Shown in pieces: positions 28,119-43,425 of a stretch of DNA of 64,000 nt. The notes beneath the pieces are model-generated. The model saw only the letters and a program-made list of their open reading frames with translations. It had not been told where the DNA came from and searched no databases. Position 1 is the first letter of the stretch; the number at the start of each line of letters is the position of its first letter. Source of the DNA: Thiohalobacter thiocyanaticus (lineage in GTDB: Bacteria; Pseudomonadota; Gammaproteobacteria; Thiohalobacterales; Thiohalobacteraceae); NCBI RefSeq assembly GCF_002356355.1, contig NZ_AP018052.1, positions 1,674,001 to 1,738,000 of the forward strand. The letters are read 5' to 3'. Made by a program: the position numbers and the translations under genes.

Positions 28119-28799
28119 ATGACATTGGATATCGAGGCGATACGAAAAAGCTACAAGCGTTACGCCGCCGGCTACGATCTGCTGTTCGGCGGGGTATTTC
28201 ACGCCGGACGTACCACCCTGGTCCAGCGCATGGACCTGCAACCGGGCGACCGGGTGCTGGAGGTGGGCGTGGGCACGGGGCTGTCGCTGCCGATGTATCC
28301 CGCCGACGTGGAGATCGTCGGCATCGATCTCTCGCCCGAGATGCTGGAGCGGGCCGAACGGCGCTGCCGGCGCCTGGGCATGCAGTCCCGGGTCCGGCTG
28401 GAACTGATGGATGCCGAGGACATGAGCTTCGATGATGCCAGCTTCGACAAGGTGGCCGCCATGTACGTCGCCACCGTCTCGCCCCGGCCGGCGCGCCTGA
28501 TCGAGGAGATGGGGCGGGTATGCAAGCCCGGGGGCGATCTGTTCATTCTCAACCACTTCTCCAGTGCCAACCCGGTGCTCGGCGGCATCGAGCGGCTGCT
28601 GGCGCCGTTGTCGCGGCGCCTGGGCTGGCGGCCGGATTTCTCGCTGGAGGAATTCCTGTGGGAGACCCGCCTCGATCTGGTGGAACGTATTCCGGTGAAC
28701 CTGTTCGGCTACTGGATGCTGTTGCATGCGCGCAACCGCATGGATATGCCGATGTCGATGGCCGCGCCCCTGTCACAGACCGCGGCACGGGCCGAGTAG
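28119..28799 (+). CDS. SAM-dependent methyltransferase, PmtA-like (phosphatidylethanolamine N-methyltransferase)
   Basis: 226 residues with a GGAAGGGG ribosome site. The opening 'IRKSYKRYAAGYDLLFGGVF' and 'HAGRTTLVQRM' are very like Rhodobacter-type PmtA. The SAM motif is 'VLEVGVGTGLSLPMY' (about residues 47-61), with a downstream acidic residue in 'IVGIDLSPEMLERA'. PmtA enzymes methylate phosphatidylethanolamine to mono-, di- or trimethyl forms (phosphatidylcholine) at the membrane surface. The gene heads an operon with a cyclopropane-synthase-family enzyme (93-base gap) and a flavoprotein, all consistent with membrane lipid tailoring. ahcY runs divergently and would remove the SAH produced. 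Confidence 0.88.
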   Translation: MTLDIEAIRKSYKRYAAGYDLLFGGVFHAGRTTLVQRMDLQPGDRVLEVGVGTGLSLPMYPADVEIVGIDLSPEMLERAERRCRRLGMQSRVRLELMDAEDMSFDDASFDKVAAMYVATVSPRPARLIEEMGRVCKPGGDLFILNHFSSANPVLGGIERLLAPLSRRLGWRPDFSLEEFLWETRLDLVERIPVNLFGYWMLLHARNRMDMPMSMAAPLSQTAARAE

Positions 28800-28892
28800 A
28801 CCCCGGCGGCGGCGGAGCGGAGCAACGGCGAGGACTTGCACCGGCAGCGGATTTTGGGTAAACCCGGAAGGAAACGATGTCGAGGAGTCGAT

Positions 28893-30185
28893 ATGTTGAA
28901 CAAGCGGGATCAGGCTCAGGATTCTTACCCAGCCGGCAACGGGACCCCTGAACGTCCCCGTATCACTCAGGTGGACAACGCCGGCGAGAGTGCGCGCCAG
29001 TCCGGCAACTGGCTGGTGCGACGCCTGTTCGACCTGGCCGGACAGCCGCCAGTGGCGGTCCGGCTGTGGGACGGCTCCGAGTATGCCTCCAGCCGGACCG
29101 AACCGGTCGCCCGTCTGCACATCCATGACCGTCGTGCCCTGCAGAAGCTGCTGGGCAACCCCCATTACGAGTTCGGCGAGCTCTACAGCGCCGGGCGCAT
29201 CGAGGTGGAGGGCAACCTGGCCGAGTTTCTGGATGTGGTCTATCGCCATCTGCACAAGGTCCGCCGCGACGGCCTGCGCGGTCGGCTGGTGCGCCTGCTG
29301 GCCCGGCGTCAGGGCAATACCGAGGACCGCGCCCGCCAGAACATCACCCATCACTACGACATCGGCAACGACTTCTACCGGCTGTGGCTGGATGAGAACA
29401 TGGTCTACACCTGTGCCTATTATCCGCATTCCGAAGCCGGTCTGGAGCTGGCGCAGACCGCTAAGCTGGACCATGTCTGCCGCAAGCTGCGGCTGCAGCC
29501 CGGCGACCGGGTGGCCGAGGCCGGCTGCGGCTGGGGCGCGCTGGCACTGCACATGGCGCGCCACTACGGTGTCCACGTCAAGGCCTACAATATCTCCCGC
29601 GAACAGCTGGCCTTTGCCCGCGAGCGGGCCCGCGCCGAAGGGCTGGACGACCGGGTCGAATTCATCGAGGACGACTACCGTGCCATCCAGGGCGAATTCG
29701 ACGCCTTTGTCTCGGTGGGCATGCTGGAACACGTGGGCGTGGACAACTACGGCGCCCTGGGCGAGACCATCGATCGGGTGCTGGCGCCCCATGGCCGCGG
29801 CCTGATCCACACCATCGGCCGTGACGCTCCCGGCCCCATGAACGAATGGATCGAACGGCGCATCTTCCCCGGCGCCTATCCTCCCAGCCTGAGCGAGATC
29901 ACCGAAATACTCGAACCCTGGGGGCTGTCGGTGCTGGACGTGGAGAACATCCGTCTGCACTACGCCCGCACCCTGGAGCACTGGCTGGAGCGTTACGATG
30001 CCAACGCCGACCGCGTGCGCGACATGTTCGATGACACCTTCGTCCGCGCCTGGCGGCTGTACCTGGCCGGCTCCATCGCCGCCTTCACCAGCGGCGCCCT
30101 GCAGCTGTTCCAGGTGGTGTTCAACCGCCACGGCAGCAACGAACTGCCCTGGACCCGCGACTATATCTACCGGGAGCCGGCATGA
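28893..30185 (+). CDS. Cyclopropane-fatty-acyl-phospholipid synthase family methyltransferase
   Basis: 430 residues from the ATG at 28893 with a GAGGAG site; upstream in-frame codons are not conserved-looking. The domain opens 'RLHIHDRRALQKLLGNPHYE' and 'GELYSAGRIEVEGNLAEFLD', continues 'NITHHYDIGNDFYRLWLDEN' and 'MVYTCAYYPHSEAGLELAQT', then the SAM site 'VAEAGCGWGALALHMARHYG'. These match CFA synthases, which add a methylene or methyl to unsaturated phospholipid acyl chains. Related enzymes make 10-methyl or furan fatty acids together with a flavoprotein, and a flavoprotein follows here with a 4-base overlap. Hence either plain cyclopropanation or a modified fatty acid is possible. Confidence 0.92.
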   Translation: MLNKRDQAQDSYPAGNGTPERPRITQVDNAGESARQSGNWLVRRLFDLAGQPPVAVRLWDGSEYASSRTEPVARLHIHDRRALQKLLGNPHYEFGELYSAGRIEVEGNLAEFLDVVYRHLHKVRRDGLRGRLVRLLARRQGNTEDRARQNITHHYDIGNDFYRLWLDENMVYTCAYYPHSEAGLELAQTAKLDHVCRKLRLQPGDRVAEAGCGWGALALHMARHYGVHVKAYNISREQLAFARERARAEGLDDRVEFIEDDYRAIQGEFDAFVSVGMLEHVGVDNYGALGETIDRVLAPHGRGLIHTIGRDAPGPMNEWIERRIFPGAYPPSLSEITEILEPWGLSVLDVENIRLHYARTLEHWLERYDANADRVRDMFDDTFVRAWRLYLAGSIAAFTSGALQLFQVVFNRHGSNELPWTRDYIYREPA

Positions 30186-31309
30186 GCGGGGAACGCTGCG
30201 ACGCCCTGATCGTCGGCGGCGGTCCGTCCGGGGCGACCTGCGCCCGCGAGTTGCGCCGCGCCGGGCTGGATGTCGTCATCCTGGACAAGAAGACCTTCCC
30301 GCGGGACAAGGTGTGCGCCGGCTGGGTCACACCGCTGGTGCTCCAGACCCTGGAGATCGATCGCGACGACTATGCCGACGGCCGGGTACTGCAGCCGATC
30401 AGCAGTTTCCGCAGCGGCATGATCGGCGGTGATGCGGTGGAGGTCGACTATGCGGAGGTGGTCAGCTATGGCATCCGCCGCTGCGAGTTCGACGATTATC
30501 TGCTCCGGCGCAGCGATGCCCGACTGTTGCTCGGCGAGCCACTGAAGCAAATGGAGCGCCGCGAGGGTGAATGGCTCATCAACGACCGTCTGCGCACGCC
30601 GCTGGTGATCGGAGCCGGCGGCCACTTCTGCCCGGTGGCGAAACAACTCGGCGCCCGCGTCGGCAGCGGTGAGCCGGTGGTCGCGGCCAAGGAGATCGAG
30701 TTCGAGATGACGCCGGCGCAGCGTCAGGCCTGTCGGGTCGATGCGCGCCGGCCGGAGTTGTACTTCTGCCGTGACCTCAAGGGCTACGGCTGGATCTTCC
30801 GCAAGGGGGATTACCTGAATATCGGCCTGGGCCGTGAGGACAATCACCGGCTGTCCGAGCACATCGACGCCTTCATGGACTGGCTCAAGGCCAGCGGGCG
30901 CATTCCCGCGGACATCGATCATCGCTTCAAGGGTCATGCCTACCTGCTCTATGCCCACGGCAACCGGCCGCTCATCGACGACGGTGTGCTGCTGATCGGC
31001 GACGCCGCCGGCCTGGCCTATCCCCAGAGCGGGGAGGGCATCCGGCCGGCGATCGAGTCCGCCGTGCTGGCCGCGCAGACCCTGCGCGAGGCCGACGGCG
31101 ATTACAGCGTCGCCCGTCTCGCGCCCTATCGCCAGCGGCTGGAGGCCCGTTTCGGACCGCTGGAGACGAATGACTACAGCATGATCCCCGACGGCCTGCG
31201 TCAGCGTCTGGCCGCGCCGCTGCTGAAGAACCGCTGGTTTACCCGCCACGTGGTGCTGGATCGCTGGTTCCTCCATGTGCATCAGCCGCCGCTGCGCACG
31301 GCGGCCTGA
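30182..31309 (+). CDS. FAD-dependent oxidoreductase, geranylgeranyl-reductase-like
   Basis: 375 residues. The N-terminal Rossmann motif 'ALIVGGGPSGATCARELRRA' is followed by 'DVVILDKKTFPRDKVCAGWV', typical of the geranylgeranyl reductase/PHBH-like flavoprotein group. The second FAD motif is 'LIGDAAGLAYPQSGEGIRPA'. The start overlaps the CFA-type gene by four bases, so translation is coupled. Such enzymes reduce isoprenoid or acyl double bonds, or act as monooxygenases. Placed after a CFA-family enzyme, reduction or oxidation of a modified acyl chain is a reasonable guess. Substrate not known. Confidence 0.88.
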   Translation: MSGERCDALIVGGGPSGATCARELRRAGLDVVILDKKTFPRDKVCAGWVTPLVLQTLEIDRDDYADGRVLQPISSFRSGMIGGDAVEVDYAEVVSYGIRRCEFDDYLLRRSDARLLLGEPLKQMERREGEWLINDRLRTPLVIGAGGHFCPVAKQLGARVGSGEPVVAAKEIEFEMTPAQRQACRVDARRPELYFCRDLKGYGWIFRKGDYLNIGLGREDNHRLSEHIDAFMDWLKASGRIPADIDHRFKGHAYLLYAHGNRPLIDDGVLLIGDAAGLAYPQSGEGIRPAIESAVLAAQTLREADGDYSVARLAPYRQRLEARFGPLETNDYSMIPDGLRQRLAAPLLKNRWFTRHVVLDRWFLHVHQPPLRTAA

Positions 31310-31317
31310 GCCAGGCC

Positions 31318-32268
31318 CTATCCCGCATGGCTCGTCCCGAGCCAGAATCCCAGACTCCGGCGAATGAACTCATCCACCGGGATGTAATACGACCCGTCGC
31401 AGGAAAAGGTCAGCCCCACCATGCCGTTGATCAGGTTCAGCGAGCCCGAGCGCAGATAGATGTTGGTGTCCAGGGTGCGCAGTGCCCGGAACTGTTCGAA
31501 CACCGCCTCGATCCGGTCCGCCGCGACACTGGCCCGTTGCGAATAGCTGCAGGGCGGATAGGCGAGGCAGATCTCCGGGTCCAGGATCTCCTCCACTCCG
31601 TGCACGCGATAGGACCAGGGATCGTTCAGCAGCCAGAGCGTGACCCGGGAACTGGAGTAGTGCAGCTTGAGATGAAAGACGCCGTGTCCCTGCATCAGCG
31701 TCTGTGCCATCGCGTGGGTGGCCTGAATGTGTTCATCCAGGAAACTCTGCGTGCGTTCCTGAGCGAAGATCCCGCCGCGGATGGCCGGATCGCCCCTGAA
31801 TTGCTGCTGCCGGCGGAGCAGCGCGGTGACGGGTGTGGTCAACGGCAGGTCGCGCAGCCGGAAGTCCGCCAGCACGAAGCCCAGCAGCCGCTCATCCGCG
31901 CTCACTGCCTGCACGGCGGTGATGCAGGGCTCGTGGTCGAGCCGGTCGAGATAGATGTTCGACAACACGAAGCCGCGGTAGGGCAGGGTGGATTCCAGGT
32001 AGGGGCGGTCGGCCAGGTCCTGCTCGCGTTTGTCCGAATCGATGCGGCCATGACCGACGTTGGAGGACACCTGCTTCAGATCCGGTGCGATGGCATAGAG
32101 ATGATTGCAGTAGGGCAGTGATTCCAGAGCCTGATGCAGACACCGATCCAGCGCGTCGTTGTCATCCCATACCGGCCTGCAGCAATCGGCCAGCTGATTC
32201 AGGGGCGCATCAATCAATGCCGCTATGGCGCGTTTCTTGGCCGAGACCTCCTGCCTCAATTCGTCCAT
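31318..32268 (-). CDS. PDC (dCACHE)-type sensor domain protein, stand-alone
   Basis: 316 residues, no signal peptide or clear membrane segment. The N-terminal ~30 residues are helical. The central part ('RPYLESTLPYRGFVLSNIYL', 'CITAVQAVSADERLLGFVLA') has the PAS-like pattern of PDC/Cache ligand-binding domains. The C-terminal 'YLRSGSLNLINGMVGLTFSC' with 'DGSYYIPVDEFIRRSLGFWL' is the conserved ending of a small family of PDC-sensor proteins. No output domain (kinase, GGDEF, MCP) is fused. Two overlapping palindromes lie in the promoter. It converges with the flavoprotein gene, eight bases apart. What ligand it binds, and how it signals, is unknown. Confidence 0.8.
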   Translation of the reverse strand: MDELRQEVSAKKRAIAALIDAPLNQLADCCRPVWDDNDALDRCLHQALESLPYCNHLYAIAPDLKQVSSNVGHGRIDSDKREQDLADRPYLESTLPYRGFVLSNIYLDRLDHEPCITAVQAVSADERLLGFVLADFRLRDLPLTTPVTALLRRQQQFRGDPAIRGGIFAQERTQSFLDEHIQATHAMAQTLMQGHGVFHLKLHYSSSRVTLWLLNDPWSYRVHGVEEILDPEICLAYPPCSYSQRASVAADRIEAVFEQFRALRTLDTNIYLRSGSLNLINGMVGLTFSCDGSYYIPVDEFIRRSLGFWLGTSHAG

Positions 32269-32293
32269 GGTGTCTGGCTTCTCCCCGCCGCCG

Positions 32294-32330
32294 TGACAAT
32301 CTGCATTTGTCAGGCACTATTCGTGCCTGA
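32294..32330. promoter_or_regulatory. Two overlapping palindromes in front of the PDC-sensor gene
   Basis: TGACAA/TTGTCA (32294-32299 and 32307-32312, seven-base spacer) overlaps TCAGGCAC/GTGCCTGA (32310-32317 and 32323-32330, five-base spacer). Both are perfect and lie 26-62 bases upstream of the minus-strand ATG, where an operator would sit. They could also form alternative leader hairpins. Confidence 0.45.
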
Positions 32331-32397
32331 TCCCGACTGTGGGGAAAAACAGGGGCCTGCAGTACTCGGTGTGTGGAGGCCGGGACGGTAGAGGTGC

Positions 32398-32425
32398 AAT
32401 CAGGGCGTGGTATGCGCCCTGATTG
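32398..32425. repeat. Perfect 11-base inverted repeat in the intergenic gap
   Basis: CAATCAGGGCG and CGCCCTGATTG pair without mismatch across a six-base loop, in the 228-base gap between the PDC-sensor gene start and the small membrane protein stop. No T run follows in either direction, so it is not a standard terminator. Confidence 0.55.
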
Positions 32426-32496
32426 TGCAGGGAATGACGTTTATCGCTGTTCAGGCCGGCCGGTGCGCCCGGCCGCCTCTGTCGCTGAGGCAGGCA

Positions 32497-32886
32497 TCAG
32501 TGATGCAGCGGATGCCAGGGCCGGCCCATCGGATCCCGGTTCAGCAGCGCCCACACCACCAGCCCCGCCATGATCACGGCAAGCACCAGCGGTACTGTGT
32601 AGATCAGGCCGTCCTCGTAGCCGTTGAAGTTGAGAAAACGCTGGTTGGCGACCAGTCCGGCATGAATCAGCACCAGGGCGGCGCCGGGGACGGTCAGGGC
32701 GGAGCCGCGCAGATGCGGGAAGGTCATGGCGTAGACGATATAGGGTACCAGGCCGGCCAGGATCACGCTGACCCAGAGTTCATGGCCCATGGCCGGTTGC
32801 GGCGCCAGGCCGGAGATGAACGCCAGCACCGCGCCTGCGGCCAGCATCCAGTAGGCGAAAACACGATAACCGGGGGTGTGCTCCAT
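32497..32886 (-). CDS. Small four-helix membrane protein, unknown function
   Basis: 129 residues from the ATG at 32886. The same minus-strand frame is open much further upstream (through the uvrA 5' region), but the family-like start 'MEHTPGYRVFAYWMLAAGAV' and the absence of signals upstream favour this ATG. Four hydrophobic helices are visible (about 9-28, 37-54, 64-80 and 95-115). The end 'NRDPMGRPWHPLHH' is His-rich and faces the cytoplasm or periplasm. I recognise no named family; the layout resembles small integral proteins linked to respiration or desiccation. It is divergent from uvrA. Confidence 0.62.
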   Translation of the reverse strand: MEHTPGYRVFAYWMLAAGAVLAFISGLAPQPAMGHELWVSVILAGLVPYIVYAMTFPHLRGSALTVPGAALVLIHAGLVANQRFLNFNGYEDGLIYTVPLVLAVIMAGLVVWALLNRDPMGRPWHPLHH

Positions 32887-33024
32887 GACAGCCTCCTCGC
32901 GGGGGACCCGCTTTGCGCTTGCAGTCTCACGAGTATAGAAGCCCTCGGCAACAGGGAAGTTCCATAACCCCACGCGGTATCGGTTTATCGCCGACCCTGT
33001 TCCCTGTAGTTTGGTCAATTGATC

Positions 33025-33109
33025 GTCATTGCGAGGCGCGAAGCGCCGCGGCAATCTCTTGCCGATCGAGTCTGCGTTGGGGGCTTGCCACGCCCCGCCC
33101 GCGATGACG
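33025..33109. repeat. Palindromic repeat, family C
   Basis: An 85-base element between the membrane-protein gene and uvrA. It starts 'CGTCATTGCGAGGCGCGAAG' and ends 'CGCGATGACG'. An internal 'GGCGCGAAGCGCC' forms a small hairpin. Broken copies occur at 39149-39187 and, inverted, at 52441-52470. It occupies most of the upstream region of uvrA, so it may influence uvrA transcription; no SOS box was seen nearby. Confidence 0.75.
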
Positions 33110-33171
33110 TTGTGCTCTGAAAACGGGTAAAATCCGACTCTCAATACCCACTCCACCAACCGGACACCGAC

Positions 33172-38839
<5,668 letters not shown>

Positions 38840-38847
<8 letters not shown>

Positions 38848-39133
38848 GCCATTTCACAACTCCTCCAGAACCTGTACCCTCTGTGGCCGCGCCGTGCCCC
38901 TGACCTTCCATCACCTCATCCCGCGCAAGGTCCACCGCCGCAATCACTTCGTCAGGCACTACAGCCGGGAGCAGCTCGCCGCGGGCATCCATGTCTGCCG
39001 CCTCTGTCACAATGGCATCCACAATGCCCACGACGAGATGACGCTGGCGAAGGAACTGAACACCCTGGAGAAGTTGCAGCGGGACGACCAGATCAGGCGA
39101 CACGTGCAGTGGGTGGCGAAGCAGAAGACATAG
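38840..39133 (+). CDS. Small HNH-type nuclease domain protein
   Basis: 97 residues from a GTG at 38840 that overlaps the uvrA stop by eight bases; a longer upstream frame would lie wholly within uvrA. 'CTLCGRAVPLTFHHLIPRKV' gives the first CXXC and the HH of an HNH fold, and 'CRLCHNGIHNAHDEMTLAKE' the second CXXC with the metal-binding His-Asn-His. The tail is basic. It is a stand-alone HNH domain of the McrA type, probably metal-dependent. Overlap with uvrA suggests coupled translation and possibly a role in DNA damage handling, but this is inference. Confidence 0.82.
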
Positions 39134-39148
39134 CCGATCAGCATCAGG

Positions 39149-39187
39149 CCGTCATTGCGGGGAGCGCGGCGACATGGCAATCTCCGA
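39149..39187. repeat. Partial family C repeat
   Basis: 'CCGTCATTGCGGGGAGCGCG' followed by 'GCGACATGGCAATCTCCGAT' matches one half of the family C element at 33025-33109 with substitutions; the partner arm is missing. It lies in the 186-base gap after the HNH gene. Confidence 0.6.
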
Positions 39188-39319
39188 TTTGCCGAAATCG
39201 GTCGCTATCGAGCTGCGGGCCTGGTGGTGGATCATCGGGATTGCATTTTGCCGCCGCGCCCCTGTGTCATTTCAACCGACACCATTGAACCGGATATTCA
39301 GGTAGATCATCACATCACC

Positions 39320-39952
39320 ATGAGCATGAAGCTGACACAAAAACGCTTTCTGAAAGGCACCCGGGAATTCGAGATAATCGATGATGCCATTCATGTGCGG
39401 ATAAAGACGCCATTCAATAAGGAAAAATTGACGGTGTCGCTGTCGATGTTGAACCCCAACCCCGTCGTCAACCAGGCATGTCTTGAGTTTCATGGTCGCG
39501 ATACAAACGAGCCGGTGCTGTCGCTTTTGCTGAACCAGCCGAACCCCGAGGAATTCGATGCCTTTGTCGAGGCGCTGAAGCGGCGGGTGCTGGAAGAATA
39601 CAGCGTTGCCGCCGGGGTAAAGGCAGCTTCTCATTCCGGCGAATTCGATGGGAATCATCATCATGAACCGCCGGAATTCGAGGAATCCCATGATATTCGA
39701 CTGCGGGTCAAGGTGCAGGCTGTTGATGCAGAGAGGATTGAGCACGCGATTCAGATGCTGGAAACCTATCTTGTTGCCGACGATATCAAACCCCTGCTCT
39801 CTGCCCTGGAGGCACTGAAAGCAGAGCCTCGGAATGAATCGTGTCTGGTGCAGGTGGCGGCCGCGTTCAATGACCTGAAGGGGATGCAGGGTGCAGTACT
39901 GACGTATGCGCCATATCTCAGCATCCTGTTTTCCGATAATCCATTCGAATAA
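39320..39952 (+). CDS. Hypothetical cytoplasmic protein
   Basis: 210 residues from the ATG at 39320; the frame extends upstream through a repeat fragment that is not likely coding. No signal peptide or membrane segment. The N-terminal half has beta-rich text ('GTREFEIIDDAIHVRIKTPF', 'LLNQPNPEEFDAFVEALKRR'). The C-terminal half is helical ('AERIEHAIQMLETYLVADDI'), and a His patch 'GNHHHEPPEFEE' joins them. Base composition is lower in GC than the neighbours, which may indicate recent acquisition. I recognise no family and no function. Confidence 0.6.
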   Translation: MSMKLTQKRFLKGTREFEIIDDAIHVRIKTPFNKEKLTVSLSMLNPNPVVNQACLEFHGRDTNEPVLSLLLNQPNPEEFDAFVEALKRRVLEEYSVAAGVKAASHSGEFDGNHHHEPPEFEESHDIRLRVKVQAVDAERIEHAIQMLETYLVADDIKPLLSALEALKAEPRNESCLVQVAAAFNDLKGMQGAVLTYAPYLSILFSDNPFE

Positions 39953-40012
39953 GGCGGATCGAGGGAGGCAGTCAGGCTGCGGAAATCTTGCGGGCACATG
40001 GGCCAGCGGTTT

Positions 40013-40738
40013 TCATGACTGCTTATCCAGTTCCGGATAATGCCGGAAGATCCCATCCTCGTTGAAAGCCAGCCGCCGCTGCGTGGTGAGATAGGCCGCC
40101 GGATTCGGTCGTCCGGCCACCCGGTCATGCAGGGCGACCAGGCCGGGGATATCCGGCTCGATCCCCGCCATCAGCTTCGGAAAGGCATAGCGCAGACCGG
40201 CCACGAGCTGGAACATGGACAGATCCACGTAGCTGAGACTGCGGCCGAGCATCCAGCCGCGTTGGCCGCCGTTGTGCTGGAGTACGCCCTCGAAATAGCC
40301 CAGCAGTTCCGGGGCGCGTTCCTCCCGGAAGTATTTCGCCCGGCGCCGTGACTCGGGCTTCTGATCCTCGTAGTAGAGATTTGCGCCGATGGGATGGTGG
40401 GTGTCGTGGATATCCACCAGAAAATCCTCCACGGTCAGCTGCAGCTGGTGTGCCCACAGCCGGCCGGCCTCTGAATCGGGCGCCAGGCCCAGCCGCGGCC
40501 CCAGGTAGTGCAGGATATTGGCGGTCTGAGCGATGACCAGCCTGCCGGCCCGCAGGAAGGGCGGGGCGAAAGGTGGGTGTTTCAACTCCGGGCTCTGCAT
40601 CAGGTCCAGCATCCTCTGCATGCCGGCGGCGCCCTCGCGGGCCACATCGACATAGTCGGCGCCGGCTGTCTCCAGTGCCAGCCGCACGAATTCACCGCGG
40701 CCCTGGATGGCGGGCCAGTAGAAGAGTTCGTAGCGCAT
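40013..40738 (-). CDS. Glutathione S-transferase
   Basis: 241 residues from the ATG at 40738, with an AAGGAG site on the minus strand; an upstream ATG would add ten residues and lacks one. The N-terminal thioredoxin fold starts 'MRYELFYWPAIQGRGEFVRL' and contains the glutathione-binding 'AQTANILHYLGPRLGLAPD'. The C-terminal all-helical domain follows, with 'GWMLGRSLSYVDLSMFQLVA'. It is a cytosolic GST that conjugates glutathione to electrophiles or reduces peroxides. It is divergent from katG, consistent with an oxidative-stress pairing. The class cannot be fixed from sequence alone. Confidence 0.9.
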   Translation of the reverse strand: MRYELFYWPAIQGRGEFVRLALETAGADYVDVAREGAAGMQRMLDLMQSPELKHPPFAPPFLRAGRLVIAQTANILHYLGPRLGLAPDSEAGRLWAHQLQLTVEDFLVDIHDTHHPIGANLYYEDQKPESRRRAKYFREERAPELLGYFEGVLQHNGGQRGWMLGRSLSYVDLSMFQLVAGLRYAFPKLMAGIEPDIPGLVALHDRVAGRPNPAAYLTTQRRLAFNEDGIFRHYPELDKQS

Positions 40739-40790
40739 GCTGTCTCCTTGAATCCGACTGGGTGGCATCCATGAATATAGATCAGCCGCG

Positions 40791-40819
40791 ATCCGGTTCT
40801 ATACTTTCCTTAATCCCGG
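40791..40819 (+). promoter_or_regulatory. Promoter-like motif upstream of katG
   Basis: 'ATCCGGTTCTATACTTTCC' then 'TTAATCCCGG' contains a TATACT -10 box (40800-40805). The segment matches the one before the secreted protein gene at 43373-43401 at 23 of 29 positions, which suggests a shared promoter class. It lies 190 bases before the katG start, giving a long leader if used. Confidence 0.5.
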
Positions 40820-40975
40820 CAACAGTCAGGGGGGCATGCCACGCGGCCATTCTTGTTATTGCCGTACCCTTCGTGCCAGCCGTCTGCAATGGGCAGTAAC
40901 GGCCTGTTTCATTCGGAGTCAATTTATCGAATCCTGTCCACACTCTGCCATGCCAGCCTGCCAGGCCGGTAATAA

Positions 40976-43162
<2,187 letters not shown>

Positions 43163-43372
43163 GCCCGCTGAACGTCGCCGTGCCGCACCGTATCGCGGCG
43201 CGGCGATGTCTCGAAGGGACAAGGGCGGCGACGAATGATAATGATTGCGGTTCGACGCCCACTCCATATTTGATTCTTACATGCATCTGAATCCCGGCCG
43301 GAGCCTGCCTTGGCGCAGCCCGGTCATCAGAATGACCCGATGCCCGCCGCCCCTGAATGTAGAAGCCTCGGA

Positions 43373-43401
43373 ATCCGCTTCTATACTTGAATCAACCCCG
43401 G
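43373..43401 (+). promoter_or_regulatory. Promoter-like motif before the secreted unknown protein
   Basis: 'ATCCGCTTCTATACTTGAA' then 'TCAACCCCGG' holds TATACT at 43382-43387, placing the transcript start near 43394, 32 bases before the ATG. It is the near copy of the katG upstream motif. Confidence 0.5.
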
Positions 43402-43425
43402 GATGGCGCCGAGGAGGCGGTGAGC

